A stretch of 33,715 nt of DNA. Source: JAFGBM01 sp964564915 (GTDB lineage: Bacteria; Actinomycetota; Actinomycetes; Actinomycetales; Demequinaceae). The notes under the pieces are model-generated. The model saw only the letters and a list, made by a program, of their open reading frames with translations, searched no databases and was not told where the DNA came from. This document shows positions 22,352 to 30,102 of the stretch, in pieces (positions within the stretch are counted from its first letter, which is position 1; every line of letters starts with the position of its first letter). The DNA lies in the NCBI GenBank assembly GCA_964564915.1, contig CAZMCU010000015.1:1-33715 (forward strand). Direction: 5' to 3'. A program made the position numbers and the translations under genes.

Positions 22352-23590
22352 CTAGATCAGCGGCTGGACCGGGGGGTGCTCGACGTACACGTCGACGCGC
22401 CGAGAGCGGAGGCGGAATCGGTGTCCGAGTAGGGGGGAGACCATGATCGCCGTCACCGCGACGAGTACAGCCGCAACGGCGGCAACGCTGAGCCCCCCGG
22501 AGGAGCCGGACTTCTCGATGAGAATTCCGGCGACCCACGCCCCGATCGCTACACCAATTCCGATGCCGATGCGGAGCCACGCCAGGCCTTCGGTTAAGTG
22601 GTGCTTCTTGACCGAGCGCTGGACGACGTTGTCGCAACTGGCGATGAGGGGGGCGAGGGTTGTTCCCGCGAGGAAACCTACGAGGCCGAACAACACAAGG
22701 TTTGGCATGAGGGCCATGGCACAGAAGCCGACGGCAGCGGCGACGGCTCCCGCGACGATGCGTCGCTCGAGGGGCATCGTCCATTCGTGAGAGCCGTACA
22801 GCAGGCCGCCAAGGAAAGAGCCACAGGACAACACGGCGAGCACGAGGCCAGCGAGGCCCTTCACCCCCCTCTCGTCCGCAAAGGCAACCGTCGAAATATC
22901 GACCCCACCAAACAGCAAGCCGAGCGCGAGGCCGATGAACGTCACGGCAATGATGGGTGACGGAACCCGTAGACCCAAACCCGCGGTGCCGACCATTCGA
23001 GCAGGAGGTTCGGTTCTACTTTGGGACAACAGGATGGTGATGCCCACGAGCAGGCCGACTGAACTGACGAAGAGACCGGCCGCGGGATACACGGTGGTCG
23101 CGAGGATAGCGGAGAGCGCGGGCCCAGAGATGAAGAGGATCTCGTCGAGCGCGCCCTCAAGGGAAAAGGCCGTATGGATGTCTCTGTCGTTTGTTAGGAG
23201 GTGCGACCAGCGTGCTCGGGTGAGAGAGCCCAAAGGACCGGTCAGGGAGGCGAGGATGGCGGCAATCCAGAGCCACACTTCTGGGCCTCGAGTCATCGCG
23301 GTGACGATCGCCATAGTGACCCCGATGAGGTGGAGGGTGACCAGCGGAATCATGGCGGTCCGTTGACCCAACCGATCGACGAGACGCGCGGTTGGCACCG
23401 TCTGGGCTGCCCAGGCGAGCGTGCCGATAGCCGCAACCCTTCCCGCAATTTCATACGAGTTGTACTGAATCTGGATCATGAGAATGAGGCTGATGGTAAA
23501 CATCGAGCCCGGGAGGCGTGATAGCAGCCCGGCGAAGGCGAAGGCGGACGCCCCGGGTCGGGAAAGAAGGTTGCGATAGCGGTCAAGCAC
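22352..23590 (-). CDS. MFS transporter
   Basis: A 412-residue protein with twelve predicted helices. RLVDRLGQRTAMIPL in the loop after helix 2 is the usual MFS motif A region, and the pattern of two six-helix halves is clear (second half from about residue 205). It resembles the actinobacterial MFS proteins of unknown substrate often named after drug efflux, but nothing in the sequence identifies what it moves. It starts with GTG, and AAGGAT lies six bases upstream, a possible leaderless -10. It lies between two LppM lipoprotein genes on the same strand. Confidence 0.85.
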   Translation of the reverse strand: MLDRYRNLLSRPGASAFAFAGLLSRLPGSMFTISLILMIQIQYNSYEIAGRVAAIGTLAWAAQTVPTARLVDRLGQRTAMIPLVTLHLIGVTMAIVTAMTRGPEVWLWIAAILASLTGPLGSLTRARWSHLLTNDRDIHTAFSLEGALDEILFISGPALSAILATTVYPAAGLFVSSVGLLVGITILLSQSRTEPPARMVGTAGLGLRVPSPIIAVTFIGLALGLLFGGVDISTVAFADERGVKGLAGLVLAVLSCGSFLGGLLYGSHEWTMPLERRIVAGAVAAAVGFCAMALMPNLVLFGLVGFLAGTTLAPLIASCDNVVQRSVKKHHLTEGLAWLRIGIGIGVAIGAWVAGILIEKSGSSGGLSVAAVAAVLVAVTAIMVSPLLGHRFRLRSRRVDVYVEHPPVQPLI

Positions 23591-23638
23591 GCGACCATCC
23601 TTCCATCGACGCGAGACGGCAGAGCCGACGCATGCGCG

Positions 23639-23678
23639 ACGATGGGGTCGGACCGTAACGTCGATCCGACCCCATCGT
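23639..23678 (-). terminator. Hairpin between the second LppM gene and the MFS gene
   Basis: The arms 23639-23652 and 23665-23678 pair perfectly over 14 bp (core GATGGGGTCGGA) around a 12-base loop, starting 17 bp after the stop of the LppM-like gene. No U-tract follows on the minus strand. It probably ends the lipoprotein transcript, so the MFS gene needs its own promoter. Confidence 0.65.
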
Positions 23679-23694
23679 GGGTTGTACTACGTGT

Positions 23695-24435
23695 TTACTT
23701 CTCTTCGGTCGGCTTCTTCGCCGGAGCCTTCTTCGGCTCGGCCACCGCGGCATCTTCCGCGTCCGGGGTCTCACCCTTGCCCCGCCTGGCGAGGAAGAAG
23801 ACGATGCCACCGATGATGACCACGCCAACAACGATGATCACCCAGGTCGGGAATCCAGAGCCATCATCGCTCGAACCGCTAGGGACACCGTTGTCGTCTC
23901 CAGTACCCGTCGCACCACCCACGGCGTGGGGAGCCTCGGTGATGGTCATCAGGTTCCACGTAACCGTGGTGCCGTGCAACGAACCGTTGTGCTCCGTCAC
24001 CGTACCGGGGAACGTGATGCTCAGAGAAGCGACGGCCTTATCGGCGTCGGGCAACGCTTCGAATGAGGAGGGGTCGGGTTCAGCGCCGTCGTACACAAAC
24101 GTGTCGCCAACTCGGGTCACGGTTCCGTCTTCCGCTGCGACGGACGTGAGGGGCTCATCCGTGAAGGTCACGAGGGTGCCGACAAACTCCCCGTCGTCGT
24201 ACGGCTCGGACGTGGCGTTGACCATTCCCTGAGTGGACTCGTCGCCACCGAGGTTGGTCATAATCTCGTCCATACTCATGCCTTCTGCGTACGTCTTCTC
24301 GATCGCGAAGATGTACTCGCCGCTCACGGTGTCGTTGTCGTGTAGGACGATGTTCGATACCACCTTGATGCAACCAGAAAGGCTCAGGGCGATCATCGCG
24401 ACCAATGCGGCGATCCCTACCTTCTTTTTCGTCAT
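23695..24435 (-). CDS. LppM-type lipoprotein (second copy)
   Basis: A 246-residue paralogue of the lipoprotein at 21329-22276. The signal peptide ends in LSLSGC (lipid Cys at 22). The LppM domain follows (IVLHDNDTVSGEYIFAIEKT, then TLVTFTDEPLTSV and VTWNLMTITEAP), then a GDDNG linker segment also found in the first copy, a membrane helix (WVIIVVGVVIIGGIVFFLA, about 193-211) and a charged tail rich in Lys, Ala, Pro and Glu. It differs from the first copy in having a much shorter linker. The ATG at 24435 follows GGAAAGAG. The frame continues into the assembly gap upstream, but that part is not coding. Confidence 0.85.
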   Translation of the reverse strand: MTKKKVGIAALVAMIALSLSGCIKVVSNIVLHDNDTVSGEYIFAIEKTYAEGMSMDEIMTNLGGDESTQGMVNATSEPYDDGEFVGTLVTFTDEPLTSVAAEDGTVTRVGDTFVYDGAEPDPSSFEALPDADKAVASLSITFPGTVTEHNGSLHGTTVTWNLMTITEAPHAVGGATGTGDDNGVPSGSSDDGSGFPTWVIIVVGVVIIGGIVFFLARRGKGETPDAEDAAVAEPKKAPAKKPTEEK

Positions 24436-24530
24436 GTCCGCTCTTTCCTGTCGACCCCGTGAATAGTCCGGGGGGTGTCCCGCCGCGCGCCACCCACGGC
24501 CAACGGTCGGTCGGCTCTCTGCCAGTTCCC

Positions 24531-24585
24531 CCATCCTCCCAGAAACCGATTCGGGGCGCCACGTCGAAGGACGGCGGCGGAGGCG
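24531..24585. repeat. 55-bp repeat, left copy at the gap edge
   Basis: Identical base for base to 24686-24740, and it ends exactly where the N run begins. This is best read as an assembly overlap, not a biological repeat. Confidence 0.95.
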
Positions 24586-24685
24586 NNNNNNNNNNNNNNN
24601 NNNNNNNNNNNNNNNNNNNNNNNNNNNNNNNNNNNNNNNNNNNNNNNNNNNNNNNNNNNNNNNNNNNNNNNNNNNNNNNNNNNNN
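24586..24685. other. Assembly gap of 100 N
   Basis: Exactly 100 unknown bases, the conventional filler for a gap of unknown size. The 24436-24747 interval that holds it has no gene: it contains the upstream region of the second LppM gene, the two 55-bp copies and the 3' flank of pgm. Confidence 0.99.
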
Positions 24686-24740
24686 CCATCCTCCCAGAAA
24701 CCGATTCGGGGCGCCACGTCGAAGGACGGCGGCGGAGGCG
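24686..24740. repeat. 55-bp repeat, right copy at the gap edge
   Basis: It starts exactly at the end of the N run and is identical to 24531-24585. If the two copies are one sequence, the true interval is 155 bp shorter than shown. Confidence 0.95.
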
Positions 24741-24747
24741 TGGTGCA

Positions 24748-26424
24748 CTAGGGGCGAAGAGCGTCGGCAACGACGGTCTTCGCGGCTTCTTGAACCTTCT
24801 CGAGGTGGTCCTCGGAAACGAAAGATTCCGCATAGATCTTGTAGACGTCTTCCGTACCGGACGGGCGAGCCGCGAACCAGGCACGGTCCGTCATGACCTT
24901 GAGCCCTCCGATCGCGGCCCCGTTTCCCGGTGCGGTGGTGAGGCGAGCGGTGATCGCGTCTCCGGCGAGGGTCGTGGCCTTGACCTGTGCGGGGGAGAGG
25001 TTGTTGAGTGCGACCTTCTGTTCGGCTGTCGCCGGGGCATCCACCCTGGCGTACCACGACTCCCCCAACCGTGAGATAAGCGACTGATGCAGAACCGAAG
25101 GCGAGGCTCCCGTTGATGCCGTGATTTCCGAGGCGAGAAGAGCAAGGATGATGCCATCCTTGTCCGTCGTCCACACCCGTCCGTTGGTGCGAAGGAACGA
25201 CGCACCCGCGCTTTCCTCCCCACCGAAGCCGATATCGCCCGTGAGCAATCCCGGGACGAACCACTTGAACCCGACCGGCACCTCCCACACGCGACGACCC
25301 AAGTCCTCGCCGACCCTGTCGAGAAGCGCGGAACTGACGAGGGTCTTACCGATCGCGGCGTCCTCTCTCCACTTCGGCCGCGCCCCGCCGAAGAGGTAGG
25401 CGATGGCCGCGGCCAGGAAGTGGTTGGGCCTCATGAGGCCGCCGTCCGGGGTAACGACGCCGTGACGGTCGGAGTCGGCGTCGTTCCCCGTCGCGATATC
25501 GTACGGCGCGGGGTGGCCCTCCATGACATGCCGCAGGGAGGCCATCGCGTACGGCGATGAGCAATCCATGCGGATCTTGCCATCCCAATCCAGGGTCATG
25601 AAGGACCAACGAGGATCGACGCGCGGGTTGACAACCGCAAGGTCGAGGTGGTGTTCCTCCCCGATGGCCCCCCAATAATCGACCGCTGCGCCACCTAAGG
25701 GGTCCGCACCGATGCGGATACCCGCGTGTCGGATGGCGTCGAGATCGATGACGGTCGGGAGGTCGGCGACGTAGGCGGCAAGGTAGTCGTGCGGCTGGGT
25801 GGTGTCGAGGGTGAGGGCGCGTTTGACCGAAATGCGCGGCACCTCTTCGAATCCGGACTCGAGGATCTCGTTTGCGCGAGCGGCGATCCACCCGGTTGCG
25901 TCCGTATCCGCCGGGCCACCGTGAGGAGGGTTGTACTTGAATCCGCCGTCGCGGGGGGGATTGTGGGACGGGGTGATGACGATGCCATCCGCAAGACCCT
26001 TCCCCGATGTCCGTAGACCACGCGGGGCGATGGCGCCGTTGGCCACCAGGATGGCGTGGGAGATCGCGGGGGTGGGGGTGAAGCGTCGTTGGGCGTCAAC
26101 CCTAACCTCGACTCCAGCCGCCCCGAGAACCTCCATAGCCGTTTCCCACGCGGGTCCGGAGAGCCCGTGGGTGTCTTTGCCGAGGAAGAGAGGTCCGTCC
26201 GTGCCGTGGTTCTTTCGGTACTCGACGATCGCCGCTGTTGTCGCGACGATGTGGGCCTCGTTGAACGCGGCATCGAAGGAGGATCCGCGGTGCCCCGAGG
26301 TCCCGAAGGCGACTCGTTGGGCGGCGATGGAAGGATCGGGGACGACGTCGTAATAGGCCCCGATCAAGGCGTCAACGTCAATGAGGTCCTCGGGTAAGGC
26401 AACGGTTCCGGCTCGTGGGTCCAT
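24748..26424 (-). CDS. pgm: Phosphoglucomutase (alpha-D-glucose-phosphate-specific)
   Basis: A 558-residue alpha-D-phosphohexomutase that interconverts glucose 1- and 6-phosphate for glycogen, trehalose and cell-wall sugar synthesis. It shows the N-terminal VAFGTSGHRGSS (about 38-49), the catalytic phosphoserine S153 in IVITPSHNPP, the Mg loop GNDADSDRHG (313-322), the sugar-binding GGEESAG and the phosphate-binding RPSGTEDVYK near the C-terminus, and is full length. The ATG at 26424 matches the family's usual start; an open frame upstream to 26541 is not protein-like. GAGAGT lies six bases upstream, a weak leaderless candidate. Divergent from pheA. Confidence 0.95.
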   Translation of the reverse strand: MDPRAGTVALPEDLIDVDALIGAYYDVVPDPSIAAQRVAFGTSGHRGSSFDAAFNEAHIVATTAAIVEYRKNHGTDGPLFLGKDTHGLSGPAWETAMEVLGAAGVEVRVDAQRRFTPTPAISHAILVANGAIAPRGLRTSGKGLADGIVITPSHNPPRDGGFKYNPPHGGPADTDATGWIAARANEILESGFEEVPRISVKRALTLDTTQPHDYLAAYVADLPTVIDLDAIRHAGIRIGADPLGGAAVDYWGAIGEEHHLDLAVVNPRVDPRWSFMTLDWDGKIRMDCSSPYAMASLRHVMEGHPAPYDIATGNDADSDRHGVVTPDGGLMRPNHFLAAAIAYLFGGARPKWREDAAIGKTLVSSALLDRVGEDLGRRVWEVPVGFKWFVPGLLTGDIGFGGEESAGASFLRTNGRVWTTDKDGIILALLASEITASTGASPSVLHQSLISRLGESWYARVDAPATAEQKVALNNLSPAQVKATTLAGDAITARLTTAPGNGAAIGGLKVMTDRAWFAARPSGTEDVYKIYAESFVSEDHLEKVQEAAKTVVADALRP

Positions 26425-26474
26425 GCCCTTACTCTCGCACTCGTGGCGGGTCGCTCGCGACCGGTTGCGCTCGG

Positions 26475-26497
26475 TACTGTGGTGGCAGCACTGTGGT
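26475..26497 (+). promoter_or_regulatory. Putative pheA promoter region with direct repeat
   Basis: TACTGT (26475-26480) is a possible -10, with TTGCGC at 26464-26469 too close to be its -35. The octamer ACTGTGGT occurs at 26476-26483 and again at 26490-26497, 14 bp apart. Meaning unknown. Confidence 0.25.
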
Positions 26498-26508
26498 CGT
26501 GGATGTCG

Positions 26509-26537
26509 CGTCGAGGGGAACAACGGTTCCCGCGACG
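26509..26537 (+). promoter_or_regulatory. Stem-loop in the pheA leader
   Basis: GGGAAC (26516-26521) pairs with GTTCCC (26526-26531) around a 4-base loop, extended by CGTCG (26509-26513) with CGACG (26533-26537). It ends nine bases before the ribosome site GGGAGGAA. It could tune translation. No U-tract, leader peptide or T-box feature is seen. Confidence 0.35.
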
Positions 26538-26555
26538 GCACAGATGGGAGGAAGC

Positions 26556-27506
26556 GTGGCCAAACCGCGATACGCCTACCTCGGGCCGGAGGGTACCTTC
26601 ACCGAGCAGGCTCTACGTGTCATGGTCTCCCCAGACGAGGCGGAGTACCTTCCTCAAGTTGACGTGCTCACCGCGCTGGGGATGGTTCGCGGTGGAACCG
26701 TCGACTACGCCGTCGTCGCGATCGAGAACACGGTCGAGGGTGGGGTGACCGCGACCCTCGATGCGCTCGCGGAGGGCGCACCGCTCGTGATCCTGGGGGA
26801 GGTCGTCCTCCCCGTCTCCTTCGAACTGCTGGCGCGTGACGGTACGGGGATGGGAGACATCCATCGGATCTCGTGTCATTCTCACGGGTGGGCGCAGTGT
26901 CGCCGGTGGCTCAATGAGAGTCTTCCGTCCGCCGTCTACGTGCCGTCGTCCTCCAACACCGCGGCCGCAGAACTCCTTGCTGACACCTCCCTTGAGCTGA
27001 CTCAGGTGGGATACGAAGCCGCGCTTGCTCCTCCGGGGACGGGGGCACGGCTGGGCCTTCGGGTCCTTCGCGATGGCGTGAGGGACAACCCTCACGCGGC
27101 GACGCGATTCGTCAAGGTGGGGCAGCCGACGGCTCTTCCTGCTCGCACGGGGGCCGATAAGACCACGCTCATGGTTCAACTGCCGGAGGATCGGGCGGGT
27201 TCTCTTCTGGAGATGTTGGAACAGTTCGCCGCGAGGGGAATCAACCTATCGCGAATCGAGTCCCGCCCCATCGGGGATCGGCCGGGCGAGTATTCCTTCT
27301 CCATCGACGCGCTTGCTCACATCGCAGAGGAGAGGATGGCGGAGGCCCTCATTGGGCTCAAACGAACGTGCAGGCTCGTCATCTTCCTCGGTTCTTACCC
27401 CGCGGCGGTCGGTACGGGCCAGACTCCGGTTGAGAAGGGAACGACGGACGACGACTTCGAGCGCGCGCGGACGTGGGTTGAGTCTCTCCGCGGGCAACTG
27501 CCTTAA
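26556..27506 (+). CDS. pheA: Prephenate dehydratase
   Basis: A 316-residue monofunctional prephenate dehydratase, the step from prephenate to phenylpyruvate in phenylalanine synthesis. The catalytic domain (1-185) starts YAYLGPEGTFTEQAL and contains the essential TRF motif (AATRFVKVG, about 181-189). The C-terminal ACT domain (about 205-285) has the ESRPIG motif that binds phenylalanine for feedback inhibition. I choose the GTG at 26556, four bases after the strong GGAGG; an in-frame ATG at 26544 overlaps that ribosome site. The stop overlaps the convergent lipid kinase stop by 4 bp (TTAA). Confidence 0.95.
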   Translation: MAKPRYAYLGPEGTFTEQALRVMVSPDEAEYLPQVDVLTALGMVRGGTVDYAVVAIENTVEGGVTATLDALAEGAPLVILGEVVLPVSFELLARDGTGMGDIHRISCHSHGWAQCRRWLNESLPSAVYVPSSSNTAAAELLADTSLELTQVGYEAALAPPGTGARLGLRVLRDGVRDNPHAATRFVKVGQPTALPARTGADKTTLMVQLPEDRAGSLLEMLEQFAARGINLSRIESRPIGDRPGEYSFSIDALAHIAEERMAEALIGLKRTCRLVIFLGSYPAAVGTGQTPVEKGTTDDDFERARTWVESLRGQLP

Positions 27507-28696
27507 TCGTCCTTCCTTCTGTGGGGACCCTTAGATGAGTGGTTCGCGCGACGTTGTCGCTGGGCGCCTTCTCCCGATCGAACCCTGAGCGCACCCGTCT
27601 CGACGCGCGCGGAGATGGCGAGGGCCCGGCCGACCGGTTCGCCATCGACCTGGATCTTCTGGGGGGATTCCGTCGTCACGTCGATGACGGTGCCGCGAGC
27701 GTGGTCGATCCGACCGACCCTCCACCCGTTGGGGAGGGTCGGGGCATTGAGCCTCGAACCCTGGAACCACACCTCGCCGAAAAGGCCGGCCCAGCCGGCG
27801 AGACCTCCCCTCGTATCGAGGGTGGCGATGTCGAGGATGCCGTCGTCTAGGCTCGCTTCCGGTACCAGGACGAGCCCCCCCGGAAGTCGGCCGCAATTGG
27901 CAATGATGACGGTGCGCATCTGCCCCGAGACCGGTTCACCGCCGTCAATGCGAATGGTCGCATGCATTCGGGTACTCCCAAGATGCCGGAGCGCGGCAAA
28001 GAAATAAGCGCCCCACCCGAACGTCCTCTTGAGCGAATCGTGAGCCCCGGCGACCATCTCGGCGTCGAAGCCGAGCCCGGCGATGACGAGGAAGGGGAAG
28101 TCCTCCGTATGCCCCGGTTCCCTCGTGACGGTCAGCCACCCGACATCGACGGGGATATCCGTTCCGTCGAGGGCGACCCGGAGGGCGGCGTAGGAGTCAC
28201 TCAGGGGCAGGCCGAGGTTGCGAGCGAGGAGGTTTCCGGTGCCGAGGGGGATGATTCCCATCGGGACGCCCGCCTCGGCGGCGGCGGCGGCGACCGCTCG
28301 AACCGTCCCATCGCCGCCGATGGCCACGAGGGCTTTCGCCCCAGCCTTGATCGCGTTTCGGGCAAGTCCGGTGCCGGAATCGTTCGACGTGGTTGTCAAC
28401 CACATCGGTTCGGGGAGGTAGCGCAGGGAGCACGCGCGATAGGCGGCTTCCCGTAACACAACGATGCCGGGTTTGGTCGAGTTGACGATGAAGGCGATCC
28501 GCTCGCGGGAGGTTCGCGTCTCCGCGAAGGCGATCGACGACTCGAGTGGCAGGTCCGCGATGAAGAGAAGCTTCCTCACGAGACGGGGGACGGTGTTGGG
28601 GTCACGTTCGCCCAGTCGGCGAACAGCGCTCGCGGCGAGAATGAGCGCGAGTACGGCCGTTGTTAGCGCCGCGATCGAGATTGCCTCCCACACCAT
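27503..28696 (-). CDS. Diacylglycerol/sphingosine kinase-like lipid kinase
   Basis: A 397-residue protein with an N-terminal membrane helix (about 5-25) and a DAGK catalytic domain: IVNSTKPG (70-77), the nucleotide-binding AIGGDGTVRAVA (125-136) and GIIPLGTGNLLARNL (147-161). It should phosphorylate a lipid such as diacylglycerol with ATP at the membrane; the exact lipid is not predictable. The C-terminal 30 residues are a basic, probably disordered tail. It overlaps pheA at the 3' end by 4 bp. Its ATG is 37 bp from the divergent serS ATG, with TACGCT seven bases upstream. Confidence 0.88.
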   Translation of the reverse strand: MVWEAISIAALTTAVLALILAASAVRRLGERDPNTVPRLVRKLLFIADLPLESSIAFAETRTSRERIAFIVNSTKPGIVVLREAAYRACSLRYLPEPMWLTTTSNDSGTGLARNAIKAGAKALVAIGGDGTVRAVAAAAAEAGVPMGIIPLGTGNLLARNLGLPLSDSYAALRVALDGTDIPVDVGWLTVTREPGHTEDFPFLVIAGLGFDAEMVAGAHDSLKRTFGWGAYFFAALRHLGSTRMHATIRIDGGEPVSGQMRTVIIANCGRLPGGLVLVPEASLDDGILDIATLDTRGGLAGWAGLFGEVWFQGSRLNAPTLPNGWRVGRIDHARGTVIDVTTESPQKIQVDGEPVGRALAISARVETGALRVRSGEGAQRQRRANHSSKGPHRRKDD

Positions 28697-28709
28697 AGGA
28701 CTGAGCGTA
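28697..28709 (-). promoter_or_regulatory. -10 element of the lipid kinase gene, near-leaderless
   Basis: On the minus strand TACGCT (28709-28704) is followed by seven bases and the ATG, so the mRNA would have zero or one leader base. It lies 12 bp from the divergent serS -10. Confidence 0.45.
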
Positions 28710-28721
28710 TTCCTGCGCGGC

Positions 28722-28733
28722 TAGACTCGTCGC
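28722..28733 (+). promoter_or_regulatory. Leaderless -10 element of serS
   Basis: TAGACT is followed by exactly six bases and the serS ATG. The matching -35 would fall at the lipid kinase start codon region on the other strand. Confidence 0.6.
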
Positions 28734-30005
28734 ATGATTGACCTCCGGCTCCTTCGAGGAGAGCCCGACCTGGTACGCGAGAGCCAGAGGACGAGAGGCG
28801 AAGACCCGTCGGTCGTCGATGCGATGCTGAGTGCCGACGCGGACGCTCGGGCCGCGCTCACAGCCTTCGAGGCTAAGAGGGCGGAGCAGAAGGCTTTGGG
28901 GAAGGCTGTATCCGCTGCCAAGGGAAGCGAGAAGGAAGCAACCCTTGCGACGTTGCAGGCCTTGGCTGCCGAGGTTCGCGATCTCGAGGCACGAGCAGAC
29001 CAAGCGGCCAAGGTCGTGGACGAGTTGGCGTGGGCGATTCCCAACATCGTCGAACCCGGCGTACCGGCCGGAGGCGAGGCGGACTTCGCCGTTCTCAAGG
29101 AGGTCGGCAAGCGGCGCGACTTCGCGGCAGAGGGCATCACCGTGCGAGATCACGTGGATCTCGGCGAATCCCTCGGAGCAATCGACATCGAGCGAGGGGC
29201 GAAGGTCAGTGGTGCACGGTTCTACTACCTCACGGGCCCCGGAGCGAGGCTCGAACTCGCGATCCTCAACGCCGCGATGGACGCCGCGATCGAAGCGGGC
29301 TTCACTCCGATGATCACTCCCACCCTGGTCAAGCCGGAGGTCATGGCTGGGACAGGTTTCCTGGGTCGTCACGCCGACGAGGTGTATCACCTTGAGGCCG
29401 ACGACCTCTACCTCACGGGAACCTCGGAGGTCGCACTCGCCGGTTACCACGGGGACGAGATCCTCGATCTTTCGGCTGGCCCGTTGCGCTACGCGGGATG
29501 GAGCGCGTGTTATCGCCGGGAAGCGGGTTCGTATGGGAAGGACACGAGGGGCATTATCCGAGTGCACCAGTTCCACAAGGTCGAGATGTTCAGTTTCTGT
29601 CATGCGGAGGACGCCGCGGCCGAGCACGCACGATTCCTGGAACTGCAAGAGGCCATGCTCGCGACGTGCGAACTCCCCTACCGGGTGATCGACACCGCTG
29701 CCGGAGACCTCGGAACAAGCGCGGCGAGAAAGTACGACTGCGAAGCCTGGCTGCCCAGCCAGGACCGACACCTCGAACTCACGTCCACGTCGAACTGCAC
29801 GACGTATCAGGCGAGAAGGCTCGGCATCCGGGAGCGAAGCGATGGAGGAATGCAGGCCGTTGCGACCGTCAACGGGACATTGGGGACTACGCGGTGGATC
29901 GTCGCCCTTCTGGAGAATCACCAACAGGGGGACGGTTCCGTCGCGATTCCTCAAGGACTTCGGCCCTACCTCGGCGGCCTCGATCGCTTGACGCCCTCGG
30001 CCTAG
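28734..30005 (+). CDS. serS: Seryl-tRNA synthetase
   Basis: A 423-residue class II synthetase of normal length. Residues 1-110 form the tRNA-binding coiled coil (MIDLRLLRGEPDLVRES at the start, LAWAIPNIVEPGVP at its end). The catalytic domain has the TGTSEVALAGYH motif, motif 2 ACYRREAGSYGKDTRGI (about 259-275), ELTSTSNCTTYQARRLGI and motif 3 NGTLGTTRWIVALLENHQ (about 378-395). It charges tRNA-Ser with serine. The N-terminus matches the family exactly. The neighbourhood pheA, lipid kinase, serS, HAD is conserved in actinobacteria. Confidence 0.97.
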   Translation: MIDLRLLRGEPDLVRESQRTRGEDPSVVDAMLSADADARAALTAFEAKRAEQKALGKAVSAAKGSEKEATLATLQALAAEVRDLEARADQAAKVVDELAWAIPNIVEPGVPAGGEADFAVLKEVGKRRDFAAEGITVRDHVDLGESLGAIDIERGAKVSGARFYYLTGPGARLELAILNAAMDAAIEAGFTPMITPTLVKPEVMAGTGFLGRHADEVYHLEADDLYLTGTSEVALAGYHGDEILDLSAGPLRYAGWSACYRREAGSYGKDTRGIIRVHQFHKVEMFSFCHAEDAAAEHARFLELQEAMLATCELPYRVIDTAAGDLGTSAARKYDCEAWLPSQDRHLELTSTSNCTTYQARRLGIRERSDGGMQAVATVNGTLGTTRWIVALLENHQQGDGSVAIPQGLRPYLGGLDRLTPSA

Positions 30006-30090
30006 AAGGAGTCGAGGAGGCCCGAGCACGAGCGAGGCGGGAGCCGCGAGTTCGCGTGGGTCCCTGGCTTCGGAGGCTTCGTGGGCGTCG

Positions 30091-30102
30091 TACGCTCGAT
30101 CT
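30091..30102 (+). promoter_or_regulatory. Leaderless -10 element of the HAD phosphatase gene
   Basis: TACGCT is followed by exactly six bases and the ATG at 30103, with no ribosome site. Confidence 0.55.

Noticed and set aside
24531..24740. 55-bp duplication as an insertion-sequence or att-site footprint
   Set aside because: The copies end exactly at the N run on both sides and no transposase or integrase is near. A contig overlap explains it better.
24155..25288. Open frames reading through the N gap
   Set aside because: They translate unknown bases and are antisense to or out of frame with pgm and the LppM-like gene.
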